Below are positions 43,677 through 55,568 of a DNA stretch of 64,000 nt, in pieces (position 1 is the first letter of the stretch; each line of letters starts with the position of its first letter). The DNA is from Nemertoderma westbladi. Taxonomy: Eukaryota > Xenacoelomorpha > Nemertodermatida > Nemertodermatidae. A program made the translations under genes and the position numbers. The stretch spans positions 1 through 64,000 of the forward strand of contig JAUCBJ010004174.1 in NCBI GenBank assembly GCA_032718475.1. The letters run 5' to 3'. Below the pieces are notes generated by a model that saw only the letters and a program-made list of their open reading frames with translations, ran no database searches and was not told the origin of the DNA.

Positions 43677-44972
43677 CTGAGCACGATGCCTCGTTTTTCT
43701 CGTCGTATGTTGTACGTTTATTCTTCAACCATTCCGCCGTTTTCTCTTTACGGAGGATCATTGCAGCGGTCGATGGTGACACTTCATCAACAGCACATAG
43801 GTCATTAACTTGGTCTTCATTCACGGACAGCTTAGAATCGAACATGTTGCTTTTGGCTGACTTATCAGAATGGCGTCTACTTTTCGCTGACTTGTCAGAA
43901 TCACGTCTTCTTTTGGCTGATTTGTCAGAATCACGTCTAGTTTTGTCTGATTTGTTAGAATCGCGTCTACTTTTGGCTGACTTGTCAGAATCACGTCTAG
44001 TTTTGTCTGATTTGTTAGAATTGCGTCTACTTTTGGCTGACTTATCAGAATCGCGTCTAGTTTTGTCTGATTTGTTAGAATTGTGTCTACTTTTGACTGA
44101 CTTGTCAGAATCACGTCTAGTTTTGTCTGATTTGTTAGAATTGCGTCTAGTTTTGTCTGATTTGTTAGAATCGCGTCTATTTTTGGTTGATTTATCAGAT
44201 TCGCGTCTAGTTTTGGCGGATTTATCATTTTGGCGTATACTGTACTGGGATTTGCCAGAATCGCGTCTGCTTGTGGCTGATTTCACCGATTCCAATTCCT
44301 TATTGACTGACTGTGCGGATGGTATGGATTCAGGCCTTACAATCTCTTTACTATCATTCACGCCCAACGATACCGGTTTGCTGCTGCCGGCTGACATCAC
44401 AGATGGTATGGATTGCGGCCTAACGACATCCCACTTATCCGTGGCCGATGCATTGCCGAAGCTGCAAGTGTCCTCGGTCCCGATAACATCCTCACTAACG
44501 TAATTGTTGGGGACGTTTGTGACAGACCCAACAATACTGCTTACTACTTCCTCTAAGCTATAATTATCATTTATTTCCTCTGCAAGAGATTCTTCCTTAC
44601 AGGTTTTAATATCCTCTGCATCAGAATCATCTTTGGCGGATGCAATATCCTCTGGAAGAGAATCAACAGTCGTATCCATATCCTCAGCAATACCACCTTC
44701 TTCACTTCTTAAATCAATCTCTTTCACAGACTTCTCATAGGTATTTTCGTAAGAATCATCGTCTGGCTTGTCTATTTCTCTGACTTTCGAAATTTCTTCA
44801 AAAGTTTCTGAGTAATCTTCACTATCAACTTGTTCCAAAGCAGTATCCAAACCATCCTGTGAGTTTTTTCCTCCTTTGCTGCTTAAAAATGAATCATCGT
44901 GTGCATCTTCGCGAGCACTAAGACTGCCACAATTATCTTCAATTTGATCCATAATATCCATTCTTTTAGAGC
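43677..44972 (-). CDS. Large exon: acidic N-terminal part, then tandem RRDSDKS-type repeats
   Basis: Minus strand, 1296 nt. Acceptor CTTAACTGCCATAG, donor TGCTCAG|GTATTC; without the donor the frame ends TAA at 43663. The first ~190 residues are acidic (LEQVDSEDYSETFEEISKV; DDDSYENTYEKSVKE). About residues 260-385 are a tandem repeat of 10-residue modules, RRDSDKSAKS alternating with RRDSNKSDKT. The end looks helical (STAAMILRKEKTAEWLKNKR). Acidic SxTFEE-type motifs and K/R/S repeats suggest a disordered cytoskeletal or nuclear protein, which is inference. It needs one base upstream, matching the 45222-45288 exon. Confidence 0.75.
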
Positions 44973-45221
44973 CTATGGCAGTTAAGTAAAAGGGACGATA
45001 ATATAAAATACAACAAGAAAATACTGACATTAATCACATTAAAATTAAAACAAATACACGACAAATAATTGAAAACACTACATAATAAAGCAAAATAAAT
45101 TAGCTATAAGTAATATTGGGAACGTGAAAAACAGTTATATTAAGAAAGATAATAAAACAAAACAGGAAATTTAAATAGCAGACCATTTGAGGGTACGATT
45201 AAATAACTGGAGTTTACAAAC

Positions 45222-45288
45222 CTTTCTGGGTTTCTTCGTGATCGCTATCAAATGATTCCTTGTCGTAATCGTCCTTGTCGTCTTCAAC
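45222..45288 (-). CDS. Short acidic exon upstream of the large exon
   Basis: Acceptor TTAATATTGTTTCAG, donor CAGAAAG|GTTTGT, 67 nt. It reads VEDDKDDYDKESFDSDHEET then QK and leaves one base (G), which with the next exon's GC gives Gly. The first exon(s) of the gene must lie further right, beyond or between the mobile elements. Confidence 0.65.
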
Positions 45289-45498
45289 CTGAAACAATAT
45301 TAACTGCTACTGAATGTGTTTACAAATTACTTATCGCAATTTTATAGCAAAATTATATTAAAAGATAATTCAGGTCAATAAATGTAAGCGGATTCAATTC
45401 CGATGCATTATCCACCCGAGAATGGGACCTGTGGCATTTTATCAATATAGTTGGGGATACGAGATTACCAATAATAATCTCGCCTCATAACCAACTTT
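45289..45498. other. Intron sequence
   Basis: Ordinary AT-rich sequence up to the G run at 45499. Nothing supported. Confidence 0.5.
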
Positions 45499-46039
45499 GG
45501 GGGGGGGGGGGGGGGGGGCGACACAAGCCCTAAAGCCACAGAGAGAGGTGAGAGGTCAAACCACCTCGGAGGGAGAACACAGCTAGTAGAGGCTAGCGGC
45601 GGGGGGAAACACTCACAGGGAGTGCCAAAGTGACAATTAGTATATTAGCCAATAGCAGGGGGGGAAGCACGTGAACAGAGATAGGAAAGCATCCACTGGG
45701 TACAGAAGGCCAAGTAGAGTAAGAGGTGAAACCAATATCTGTGTGTATCAATCATATATTATTCTGTATTACTGATTTACCGGTCAGCTCATTAATCACA
45801 GAGTTGCAGACCGGTCATAATTTATGACCGTCACAGCCACCAACATCACCAATTAATATCTGTGTCGGAAGATTAATAGGTCTACTGAGAAACACAAACT
45901 CTATTATTTTCCCCGACGGCCTTCAGCCAAAATGACTATAGTACAACAGCCCCAGCAGAACGGTGATGCGTACTTAATCTAACCTGGTCGGGATCTACAA
46001 TCCTGTCACAGTCATAAACTGCCACCTACAACTGACACT
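45499..46039 (+). other. G-run and leader-like sequence of a second retroelement
   Basis: A G20 run at 45499-45518, then GC-richer purine-rich sequence unlike the flanks, a palindrome CGGTCATAAttTATGACCG near 45812-45831, and a stretch leading to the gag-like frame. It may be LTR and leader, but no second LTR copy is present in the window, so LTR limits cannot be set. Confidence 0.4.
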
Positions 46040-47520
46040 GTGACCGCAACACCAGACAAAGATGAGCGAACAGGAGCCCCGACAGTCAGAGGGAGAAAGA
46101 TCGCCGCCGCGGACCCCGGACGACACCACCCAAACGATCCAAGAGGCCGCGACGAGACGGTATCGGCCTGCCACGCCGGATTTGCCAACGAGGGACGATC
46201 CGGCTATCCAAGCGGAGGGCGGCCGTCAACTACGAGGGAGACGCACGACGACGACGGCGGTCGGATTACCGAAGTCGCCGGCCAGCCACAGGCCGAGGGC
46301 GATGGACGGCCCACCAGAACGGCAATGGTGGGGCCGCCGGTACGACGTCGGACGAAGAGAGAAGGTAGAGTCGACAAAGAGGACGTCGGGACGAGTGATC
46401 GGCTACGCAGGGCCTACAACACCACAAAGAAACTACTCAAAGAGGCTAAGGAAGGGAGAAAGGTAGACCAGTCTAAACTATGCCAGAGGCTAGGTGAGTC
46501 GAATAAACATTTTCGTTATTTGGTCCGTTTTGGACAGCGAGAACTGGTGAGTGAGAGAGCGAGGGGGGTCGTCACGGAACTGTTTGAATTGTGGCGGTCC
46601 GGGGTAATGGAGCCAGACGTAGTGTATGTAGGGCCTTACTAGTGGATGCTAGGGGAATTAAGCTAGTGGGATGGGCGGACCCGCACGACGGCGAACCCGA
46701 GGTTAACCCCGAGGATTCGGTGTTATCAGTTAGCGAGAACCCCAGAAAGCGGGGGAAAGTTAGTAGGACAGAGAGGCGACGGGAGTCCGTCGCGACCGAT
46801 AAGTCCGCTACATCCTCTGCGAATACAAGAAGGGCGTTAGAGATAGATCTGGCGTGTCAACTAGACATTGTGGCGCTGGATCAGAAGGAGTTGGAGAGGC
46901 AACTAGACGAGGGAACCGCATTATTAGAGAGAGAGAGAGAGTTAGCGAGGGAATGTAGAGAGAGAGCTGAGAGGGTGGCGAGAGTGTGGCGAGAAACTGC
47001 AGGGAGCGGGAGGAAAGAGAGATGAGTGAGCGTAAAGAGCGCGAGGAATGGGAGGCGAAAGTAGAAAACGAGCGTAGAGAGCAAGAGGCAAAAGTAGAAA
47101 ACGAGCGTAGAGAGTGAGAGGCAAGAGAAGTAAACGAGCGTAGAGAGCGAGAGGCGAGGGAGGCAGAATTAGCAAACCAAAGTTTGAGAGAGGACAGAGA
47201 GAGAGAGCGGGAAAGCGTATGCGGGATGATATGCATACCCGGTTGAGGGGGCTTATGCAATACCAGGCGAAGCAAAAGCGCCGGTTGGAACTGGCGAAGT
47301 TGGGATTATCGGAGAGTGAGGCTGGTTCAGGTAGTATTTACGAGGAACTGGATGTAATGGAAACCTTTGTTAATACCCCACTTACAGGTACCAGACCACA
47401 GACCCAGGACTGGTGTAACCGTACGGGCGGGGGGAGGGGGGGGGGGGTAATAATAATACGTTAGAAGGAGTTAATATTAATAGTACCGTAACAGACAACC
47501 CTAATCAAACCTTTGTTGCA
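46040..47520 (+). pseudogene. Gag-like frame of a second LTR-type retroelement, broken and 3'-truncated
   Basis: GC-rich plus-strand coding remnants. A start at 46062 (MSEQEPRQSEGERSP) or 46040 leads in two overlapping frames to a helical region (RLRRAYNTTKKLLKEAKEG; FGQRELVSERARGVVTELFE). After a stop at 46642, another frame continues (46591-47025) into a long Arg/Glu coiled coil (LDQKELERQLDEGTALLERE). That runs in broken frames to 47460, where a G run is followed by NTLEGVNINSTVTDN. The order, helical part, coiled coil and homopolymer, echoes the N-terminal gag of the BEL element. It ends where the rolling-circle array begins, so pol is missing. Confidence 0.5.
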
Positions 47521-47530
47521 GTAAATAATT

Positions 47531-49281
47531 AGCAAGTCGTTAGACTTGATTACTGTAAGAATTGTTGGCTGATTGATTGACTGGCTGGCTGGCTGACTGA
47601 CTGACTGATCTACAGCCAAAGCTACTCTAACGATTTTTATGAAATTTTCACAGCAGCTAGATACCGCGATTCTAAGGTCCCTGGCATGATCGGCTACTCC
47701 GTCCATAGCCTCTGGGCTCGAAAAATAGACGTAAACGAAAAAACGCCATAGGCGCAATGGTAGAATAACACAAATGACAGCTGGTGTCCTGACGAAAAAT
47801 GGCTTATGTAATGCATTTCAACACAAGGCTTAGTAATAAATCGATGAGGTTGCCAAGATTATTATACTTAGTACACCCATACTGTTTGTTTAGGCCCTAG
47901 GACACTCTGTCAAAGCAAATATTAACTGGTTGATTTAGTTTGTGGTTCTACACAGGCTTAGTATAAATCGGTGAGGCTGCCAACTGGTTGGTTTAGTTTG
48001 CAATCTATTACCGCCTCAGCTGATAACTCTTCCCCCTGCTGAATGACTGTTAGGTACAGTGTATTGGCTACATTAATGCCAACATTAATACAGTGGAAGC
48101 TGTATACTTATAAGGTGGAATGTTTACTCAGCCTTATACTGATACTCTCTCTGTAAGGCTAAGACTAACATTATAGTTTGAAATATAAAAATCACTGCAT
48201 CAGGTTTCAGGTTACACACTGTGGCTAAGGCGGAATGTTTACTCAGCCTCATACTGATAATTTGTAAGGCTAACACTAACATTCAAAATGTTTTGTAAGG
48301 TGAATGACATTTATCGGCTATGATTATTCTCTGGTTACTCACTCTGCTAATGTAAGCTGAATGACTATTACACAGTGTGTTGGCTACAGTAATGCCAACA
48401 TTAATACTGTGGAGACTGTATGTTTATAAAAGTGTATGTTTAATCAGCCACATAATATGATTCTCCATAGGCTAACATTATAGTTTTAAATGTAAAAATC
48501 AATGCTTATTATCTTATCAGGTTACACACTGTGGCATTCAATTCCAAATGTTTTATAGGTGAACGGCATTTAGAATGAATGAAATGTATAGAGATGGCCT
48601 AGTAATGTTATTCAATAGAGGAATGGCCAACTAATTACATCTCAACTCAACTCGAGCGAGTGTAGATCGCATTGTTTGTACAGGACAAACAAACCTCGTC
48701 TGTCATAGACAGAGTGTAAGGCATAGAACAATTACACCATCTGGTTTGGCAACTAAATTCCTTTGTCCTACCTACCGCGTAGCTCAGCATTAGTTGAATG
48801 GACAGAACTCTCCACACCATCTGGTGTATAAACTAAAATACATTGTGTCTAATTGTTTATTTATAAATCTTTTGGCCAACATTAATACTGTGGAGACTAT
48901 GTTTATAAAAGTGTATGCTTAATCAGCCACATAATATGATTTTCCATAGGCTAACATTATAGTTTGAAATGTAAAAATCAATGCTTAATATCTGTATCAG
49001 GTTACACACTGTGGCATTAAAAATGTTTTATAGGTGAATGGCTTTTAGCGGCTTCCCTTCAGACCATAGACAAACATTGTTAAGGAAATTTACTTTAGTT
49101 TACTCTACTGTGCCATTCAGGTGAATGGATTTGAGTAATTGCCAAGTTACAGTGTGGAATCTCTCTCTCTGACCATAGGTAAATAACACTTTCCTTCAGA
49201 CCATAGGCAAACATTGTTGATGGAATTTACATTTGATTGATGACTTCCGACTTCTTAACGGCGTCTTGACGCCGTCTCTAG
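47531..49281. mobile_element. Helentron-like unit 1 (subtype A ends)
   Basis: The 5' end TTAGCAAGTCGTTAGACTTG forms a hairpin (CAAGTC/GACTTG). The 3' end has CGACTTCTTA, then the stem-loop ACGGCGTCTTGACGCCGT and CTCTAG before TT. The first ~300 bp match the other units; the interior is different and contains repeated segments starting near 48105, 48230, 48400 and 48880. Confidence 0.75.
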
Positions 49282-50777
49282 TTAGGAACCGAGAGGTTCA
49301 TTACTGTAAGAATTGCTCGAGACTGGCTGGCTGACTGACTGACTGACTAATCTACAGCCAAAACTACTCTAACGATTTTGATGGAATTTTCACAGCGGCT
49401 AGATACCGCGATTCTAAGGTCCCTGGTATGTTCCACTATTTCGTCCATGAGCCGTGGGCTCGAAAAATAGACATAAACGAAAAAACGCCATAGGCGCAAT
49501 GGTAAAATAACACCCATGACAGCTGGTGTCGTGATGAAAAATGGCTTATGTAATGCATTTCTACAGAAGGCTTAGTAATAAATCGATGAGGTTGCCAAGA
49601 TTATTATACTCAGTACACCCATACTGTTTGTATAGGCCACCACTCTCTGTCAAAGCAAACATTATGAACTGGTTGGTTTAGTTTGAAATCTAATATCGCC
49701 TCAGCTGAATTACTCTTCCCAATGCAATCTATGGTAATATCTCACTCTGCTAATGTAAGCTGAATGACTGTTACGTACACAGTGAGTTGGCTACATTAAT
49801 GCCAACATTATTGCAAAATGTTTTATTGTTGGATTACTCTCTGTCAGTCACCCCTTCAGAACATTGTATAGGGAATTTACTTTAGTTTACTCTACTGTGC
49901 CATTCAGCTGAATGGATTTGAGCGATTGCCAAGTTACAGAGTTGGATCATTCTCTGACCATGGGCAAAGACATCAAATCTTTTTAAAAATATACTTTTTC
50001 CATGTTTTTTTTCTGACCAAAAATTTCAAAAAAAAATTTTTCGTAGCCAGTACTGCCAATCGATTCGCCATCAAAAATAACGCAAAAAATTTTTTTTGCA
50101 AAATTTTAAATTACTGTAAATTTTTGGCGACTGGGGGGGGTCAATTTTTTTCGATCCGCTATAACTCCGGAACGCTTTGTCCAAATTCGATGGGGTTTTC
50201 ATTTTTCAACTTAATTAGATGTCCTCTTTCAGCCTATCCATGTTTCCAAACCCCAAACAGCGCCGTTCAAAAAATAATTTTTTCCAGTTCTAGAATTTTA
50301 CAAATTTCAAAAAAGTTTCAGTATTTTATTAACGCCTTTACGGAATTCGATAGCGTTTTCGATTTTTATATTAAACGCAATATCCTGAATCTCACTAGCA
50401 TAGTTTCGCGTCACCAACGCCAAGACTTCATACTTTTTGAGGAAAATTTTTCTAGAATAATTTTTATTAAATTACATTTATCGCGATTTCTTATTACTGG
50501 TTGCACATGAATTGATGGAGTTTTCAATTTATTAACTAAACACGATATCGCGCATCGCACCAGCGTGGTTTCGAAATTCCAAAACGAGGTCTTCACTAGT
50601 TTCAGGTCGATTTTGTTCTAGAATTGAGCAACTAATAATATATCGAATTTATTAATAATTATTGTATGAGATATGATTGTATTTTTACATAATTATTAGT
50701 TCTATACTAATTCTCGTTGTCTCTTTTATTTAAAATAAAAAGTCGGTTCCTTATCGGGCCGCTAGGCCCGTCACTAG
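49282..50777. mobile_element. Helentron-like unit 2 (subtype B, ~1.5 kb)
   Basis: The 5' end TTAGGAACCGAGAGGTTC forms a small hairpin. The 3' end has CGGTTCCTTAT, the stem-loop CGGGCCGCTAGGCCCG, then TCACTAG. The interior has a (TGAC/TGGC)n microsatellite near the 5' end and a variable G run near 50134. No protein-coding capacity supported. Confidence 0.8.
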
Positions 50778-52277
50778 TTAGGAACCGAGAGGTTCATTAC
50801 TGTAAGAATTGTTTGCTGACTGACTGGCTGGCTGACTGACTGGCTGGCTGATCTACAGCCAAAACTACTCTAACGATTTTGATGAAATTTTCACAGCGGC
50901 TAGATACCGCGATTCTAAGGTCCCTGGTATGTTCCGCTATTTCGTCCATGAGCCGTGGGCTCGAAAAATAGACATAAACGAAAAAACGCCATAGGCGCAA
51001 TGGTAAAATAACACCAATGACAGCTGGTGTCCTGATGAAAAATGGCTTATGTAATGCATTTCTACAGAAGGCTTAGTAATAAATCGATGAGGTTGCCAAG
51101 ATTATTATACTCAGTACACCCATACTGTTTGTTTAGGCCCTGCACTCTCTGTCAAAGCAAATATTAACTGGTTGATTTAGTTTGAAATCTAATATCGCCT
51201 CAGCTGAATTACTCTTCCCAATGCAATCTATGGGAATATCTCACTCTGCTAATGTAAGCTGAATGACTGTTACGTACACAGTGAGTTGGCTACATTAATG
51301 CCAACATTATTGCAAAATGTTTTATTGTTGGATTACTCTCTGTCAGTCTCCCCTTCAGAACATTGTATAGGGAATTTACTTTAGTTTACTCTACTGTGCC
51401 ATTCAGCTGAATGGATTTGAGCGATTGCCAAGTTACAGAGTTGGATCATTCTCTGACCATAGGCAAAGACATCAAATCTTTTTAAAAATATACTTTTTCC
51501 ATGTTTTTTTTTCTGACCAAAAATTTCAAAAAAAATTTTTTCGTAGCCAGTACTGCCAATCGATTCGCCATCAAAAATAACGCAAAAAATTTTTTTTGCA
51601 AAATTTTAAATTACTGTAAATTTTTGGCGACTGGGGGGGGTCAATTTTTTTCGATCCGCTATAACTCCGGAACGCTTTGTCCAAATTCGATGGGGTTTTC
51701 ATTTTTCAACTTAATTCGATGTCCTCTTTCAGCCTATCCATGTTTCCAAACCCCAAACAGCGCCGTTCAAAAATTAATTTTTTCCAGTTCTAGAATTTTA
51801 CAAATTTCAAAAAAGTTGCAGTATTTTATTAACGCCTTTACGGAATTCGATAGCGTTTTCGATTTTTATATTAAACGCAATATCCTGAATCTCACTAGCC
51901 TAGTTTCGCGTCACCAATGCCAAGACTTCATACCTTTTGAGGAAAATTTTTCTAGAATAATTTTTATTTAATTACATTTATCGCGATTTCTTATTACTGG
52001 ATGCACATGAATTGATGGAGTTATCAATTTATTAACTAAACACGATATCGCGCATCGCACCAGCGTGGTTTCGAAATTTCAAAACGAGGTCTTCACTAGT
52101 TGCAGGTCGATTTTGTTCTAGAATGGAGCAACTAATAATAGATCGAATTTATTAATAATTATTGTATGAAATATGATTGTATTTTTACATAATTATTAGT
52201 TCTATACTAATTCTCGTTGTCTCTTTTATTTAAAATAAAAAGTCGGTTCCTTATCGGGCCGCTAGGCCCGTCACTAG
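50778..52277. mobile_element. Helentron-like unit 3 (subtype B)
   Basis: Same structure and ends as unit 2, about 97% identical by eye, in direct orientation with no spacer. Confidence 0.8.
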
Positions 52278-53113
52278 TTAGGAACCGAGAGGTTCATTAC
52301 TGTAAGAATTGTTTGCTGATTGATTGACTGGCTGGCTGACTGACTGATCTACAGCCAAAACTACTCTAACGATTTTGATGAAATTTTCACAGCGGCTAGA
52401 TACCGCGATTCTAAGGTCCCTGGTATGTTCCGCTATTTCGTCCATGAGCTGTGGGCTCGAAAAATAGACATAAACGAAAAAACGCCATAGGCGCAATGAT
52501 AAAAACACCAGCTGGCACTCATGAAAAATGGATAGAGATGGCCTAGTAATGCTATTCTATAGGAATGGCCACCTAACAAGGAAATGCTTTCTGTGCCAAG
52601 TATTATCCTCACTCTACAACTCAGACAGTAAGCAAACAAAAGCCGTAGGATTCTAATGTATTACATCATAAGCTGATTGCTCTCCCAATAGCCCTCACAC
52701 ACTCACTGAATCAAATGAAATCGTATATCTATTAGCTTAATGCGAATAGCTGGTAAGCTGAATGCCATTTTAGTTATTGTGAACTGTTGACTGTAGAGTA
52801 GACTGCTATGTTGTATGTATTTAATTAAAATAATTTTCGTAGAGGGAAGTTAATTTGGGATTACTTTCTATCAGATGTAATGTAAGCAAAGCTGTTCAAT
52901 GGGGGTGGGTCATGGGACCCAAATATAGTACATTATGCATGGCAAACATTAATAAAATCATTCAGTCAACCTGGAGGGTATTTGCTTAGTTAACTCTACT
53001 GTGCGAAAAACGAATTTATAATGTTACCCATACTTCAGGTGAATGAATTTTTAGATATTTGTACTGAAGGCAAGGATTTCTGATATAATTAAAATACAAG
53101 ACAGGGGCTTGTT

Positions 53114-53362
53114 TCGATATATGTAGTTGCGCCCTTCTAGCAGCACGTGAGATAATCAAATAATAGACACAATGTTTGACTTTGTCCCTTCGAGCAGCAC
53201 GTGAGTTTTGCTTTGAGCCTTCGATATATGTATTTGCGCCCTTCGAGCAGCACGTGAATTACATCAAATAATAGACACATTGTTTGACTTTGTCCCTTCG
53301 AGCAGCACGTGAGTTTTGCTTTGACCCTTCGATATATGTATTTGCGCCCTTCGAGCAGCACG
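53114..53362. repeat. ~107-bp tandem repeat, 2.3 copies
   Basis: Copies begin TTCGATATATGTA at 53114, 53220 and 53328. Each includes CCTTCGAGCAGCACGTGA two times, directly before the AGCCG block. Confidence 0.9.
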
Positions 53363-53377
53363 GGGAGTCGACTCAGA

Positions 53378-53955
53378 CCGAGCCGAGCTGAGCCGAGCCG
53401 AGCCGAGCCGAGCCGAGCCGAGCCGAACCAAGCCGAGCCGAGGCGAGCCGAGCCGAGCCGAACCAAGCCGAGCCAAGCCGAGCCGAGCCGAGCCGAGCCG
53501 AGCCGAGCCGAGCCGAGCCGCGCCAAGCCGAGCCGAGCCGTGCCAAGCCGCGCCAAGCCGAGCCGAGCCGAGCCGAGCCGAGCCGAGCCGAGCCGAGCCG
53601 AGCCGAGCCGAGCCGAGCCGAGCCGAGCCGAGCCGAGCCGAGCCGAGCCGAGCCGAACCGAGCTGAACCGAGCCGAGCCGAGCCGAGCCGAGCCGAGCCG
53701 AGCCGAGCCGAGCAGAGCCGTGCCGAGTCGTGCCGTGCCGAACCGAGCCGAGCCGAGCCAAGCCGAGCCGAGCCGAGCCGAGCCGAGCCGAGCCGAGCCG
53801 AGCCGAGCCGAGCCGAGCCGAGCCGAGCCGAGCCGAGCCGAGCCGAGCCGAGCCGAGCCGAGCCGAGCCGAGCCGAGCCAAGCCGAGCCGAGCCCAGCCG
53901 AGCCGAGCCAAACCGAGCCGAGCCGAGCCGAGCCGAGCCGAGCCGAGCCGAGCCG
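53378..53955. repeat. (AGCCG)n pentanucleotide array
   Basis: About 115 AGCCG pentamers with scattered CA, CG and TG variants. Because 15 bases hold five codons, it makes stop-free frames on both strands in several phases, none of which is a gene. Confidence 0.98.
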
Positions 53956-54071
53956 ATCAAGCCAAGACGAACTTAATCGTGCCCAATCGTGCAAGACCGA
54001 GCCGAGCTCGTTGTCTCTTATATATGAAATAAAAAGTCGGTTCCTTATCGGGCCGCTAGGCCCGTCACTAG

Positions 54072-55568
54072 TTAGGAACCGAGAGGTTCATTACTGTAAG
54101 AATTGTTTGCTGATTGATTGACTGGCTGGCTGACTGACTGATCTACAGCCAAAACTACTCTAACGATTTTGATGAAATTTTCACAGCGGCTAGATACCGC
54201 GATTCTAAGGTCCCTGGTATGTTCCGCTATTTCGTCCATGAGCCGTGGGCTCGAAAAATAGACATAAACGAAAAAACGCCATAGGCGCAATGGTAAAATA
54301 ACACCAATAACAGCTGGTGTCGTGATGAAAAATGGCTTATGTAATGGATTTCTACACAAGGCTTAGTATAAATCGATGAGGTTGCCAAGATTATTGTACT
54401 CAGTACACCCATACTGTTTGTTTAGGCCCTAGGACACTCTGTCAAAGCAAATATTAACTGGTTGCTTTAGTTTGAAATCTAATATCGCCTCAGCTGAATT
54501 ACTCTTCCCAATGCATTGTATGGGAATATCTCACTCTGCTAATGTAAGCTGAATGACTGTTACTTACACAGTGAGTTGGCTACATTAATGCCAACATTAT
54601 TGCAAAATGTTTTATTGTTGGATTACTCTCTGTCAGTCACCCCTTCAGAACATTGTATAGGGAACTTACTTTAGTTTACTCTACTGTGCCATTCAGCTGA
54701 ATGGATTTGAGCGATTGCCAAGTTACAGAGTTGGATCATTCTCTGACCATAGGCAAAGACATCAAATGTTTTTAAAAATATACTTTTTCCATGTTTTTTT
54801 TTCTGACCAAAAATTTCAAAAAAAAATTTTTCGTAGCCAGTACTGCCAATCGATTCGCCATCAAAAATAACGCAAAAAATTTTTTTTGCAAAATTTTAAA
54901 TTACTGTAAATTTTTGGCGACTGGGGGGGGGTCAATTTTTTTCGATCCGCTATAACTCCGGAATGCTTTGTCCAAATTCGATGGGGTTTTCATTTTTCAA
55001 CTTAATTTGATGTCCTCTTTCAGCCTATCCATGTTTCCAAACCCCAAACAGCGCCGTTCAAAAATTAATTTTTTCCAGTTCTAGAATTTTACGAATTTCA
55101 AAAAAGTTGCAGTATTTTATTAACCCCTTTACGGAATTCGATAGCGTTTTCGATTTTTATATTAAACGCAATATCCTGAATCTCACTAGCCTAGTTTCGC
55201 GTCACCAACGCCAAGACTTCATACTTTTTGAGGAAAATTTTTCTAGAATAATTTTTATTTAATTACATTTATCGCGATTTCTTATTACTGGTTGCACTTG
55301 AATTGATGGAGTTTTCAATTTATTAACTAAACACGATATCGCGCATCGCACCAGCGTGGTTTCGAAATTCCAAAACGAGGTCTTCACTAGTTGCAGGTCA
55401 ATTTTGTTCTAGAATTGAGCAACTTATAATAGATTGAATTTATTAATAATTATTGTATGAAATATGATTGTATTTTTACATAATTATTAGTTCTATAATA
55501 ATTCTCGTTGTCTCTTTTATTTGAAATAAAAAGTCGGTTCCTTATCGGGCCGCTAGGCCCGTCACTAG
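54072..55568. mobile_element. Helentron-like unit 5 (subtype B)
   Basis: Full-length subtype B unit with the same ends. G run near 54921. Confidence 0.8.

Larger units (their letters stand above)
52278..54071. mobile_element. Helentron-like unit 4, mosaic body with (AGCCG)n
   Basis: 5' ~220 bp and the last ~60 bp are subtype B. The body from about 52500 instead resembles the body of unit 10 (AACACCAGCTGGCACTCATG...), followed by a ~107-bp repeat and the AGCCG block. This looks like capture or recombination between units. Confidence 0.75.

Noticed and set aside
53137-54121. Several 100-285 codon frames on both strands across the AGCCG block
   Set aside because: A stop-free pentamer repeat gives open frames in all phases; this is an artefact of composition.
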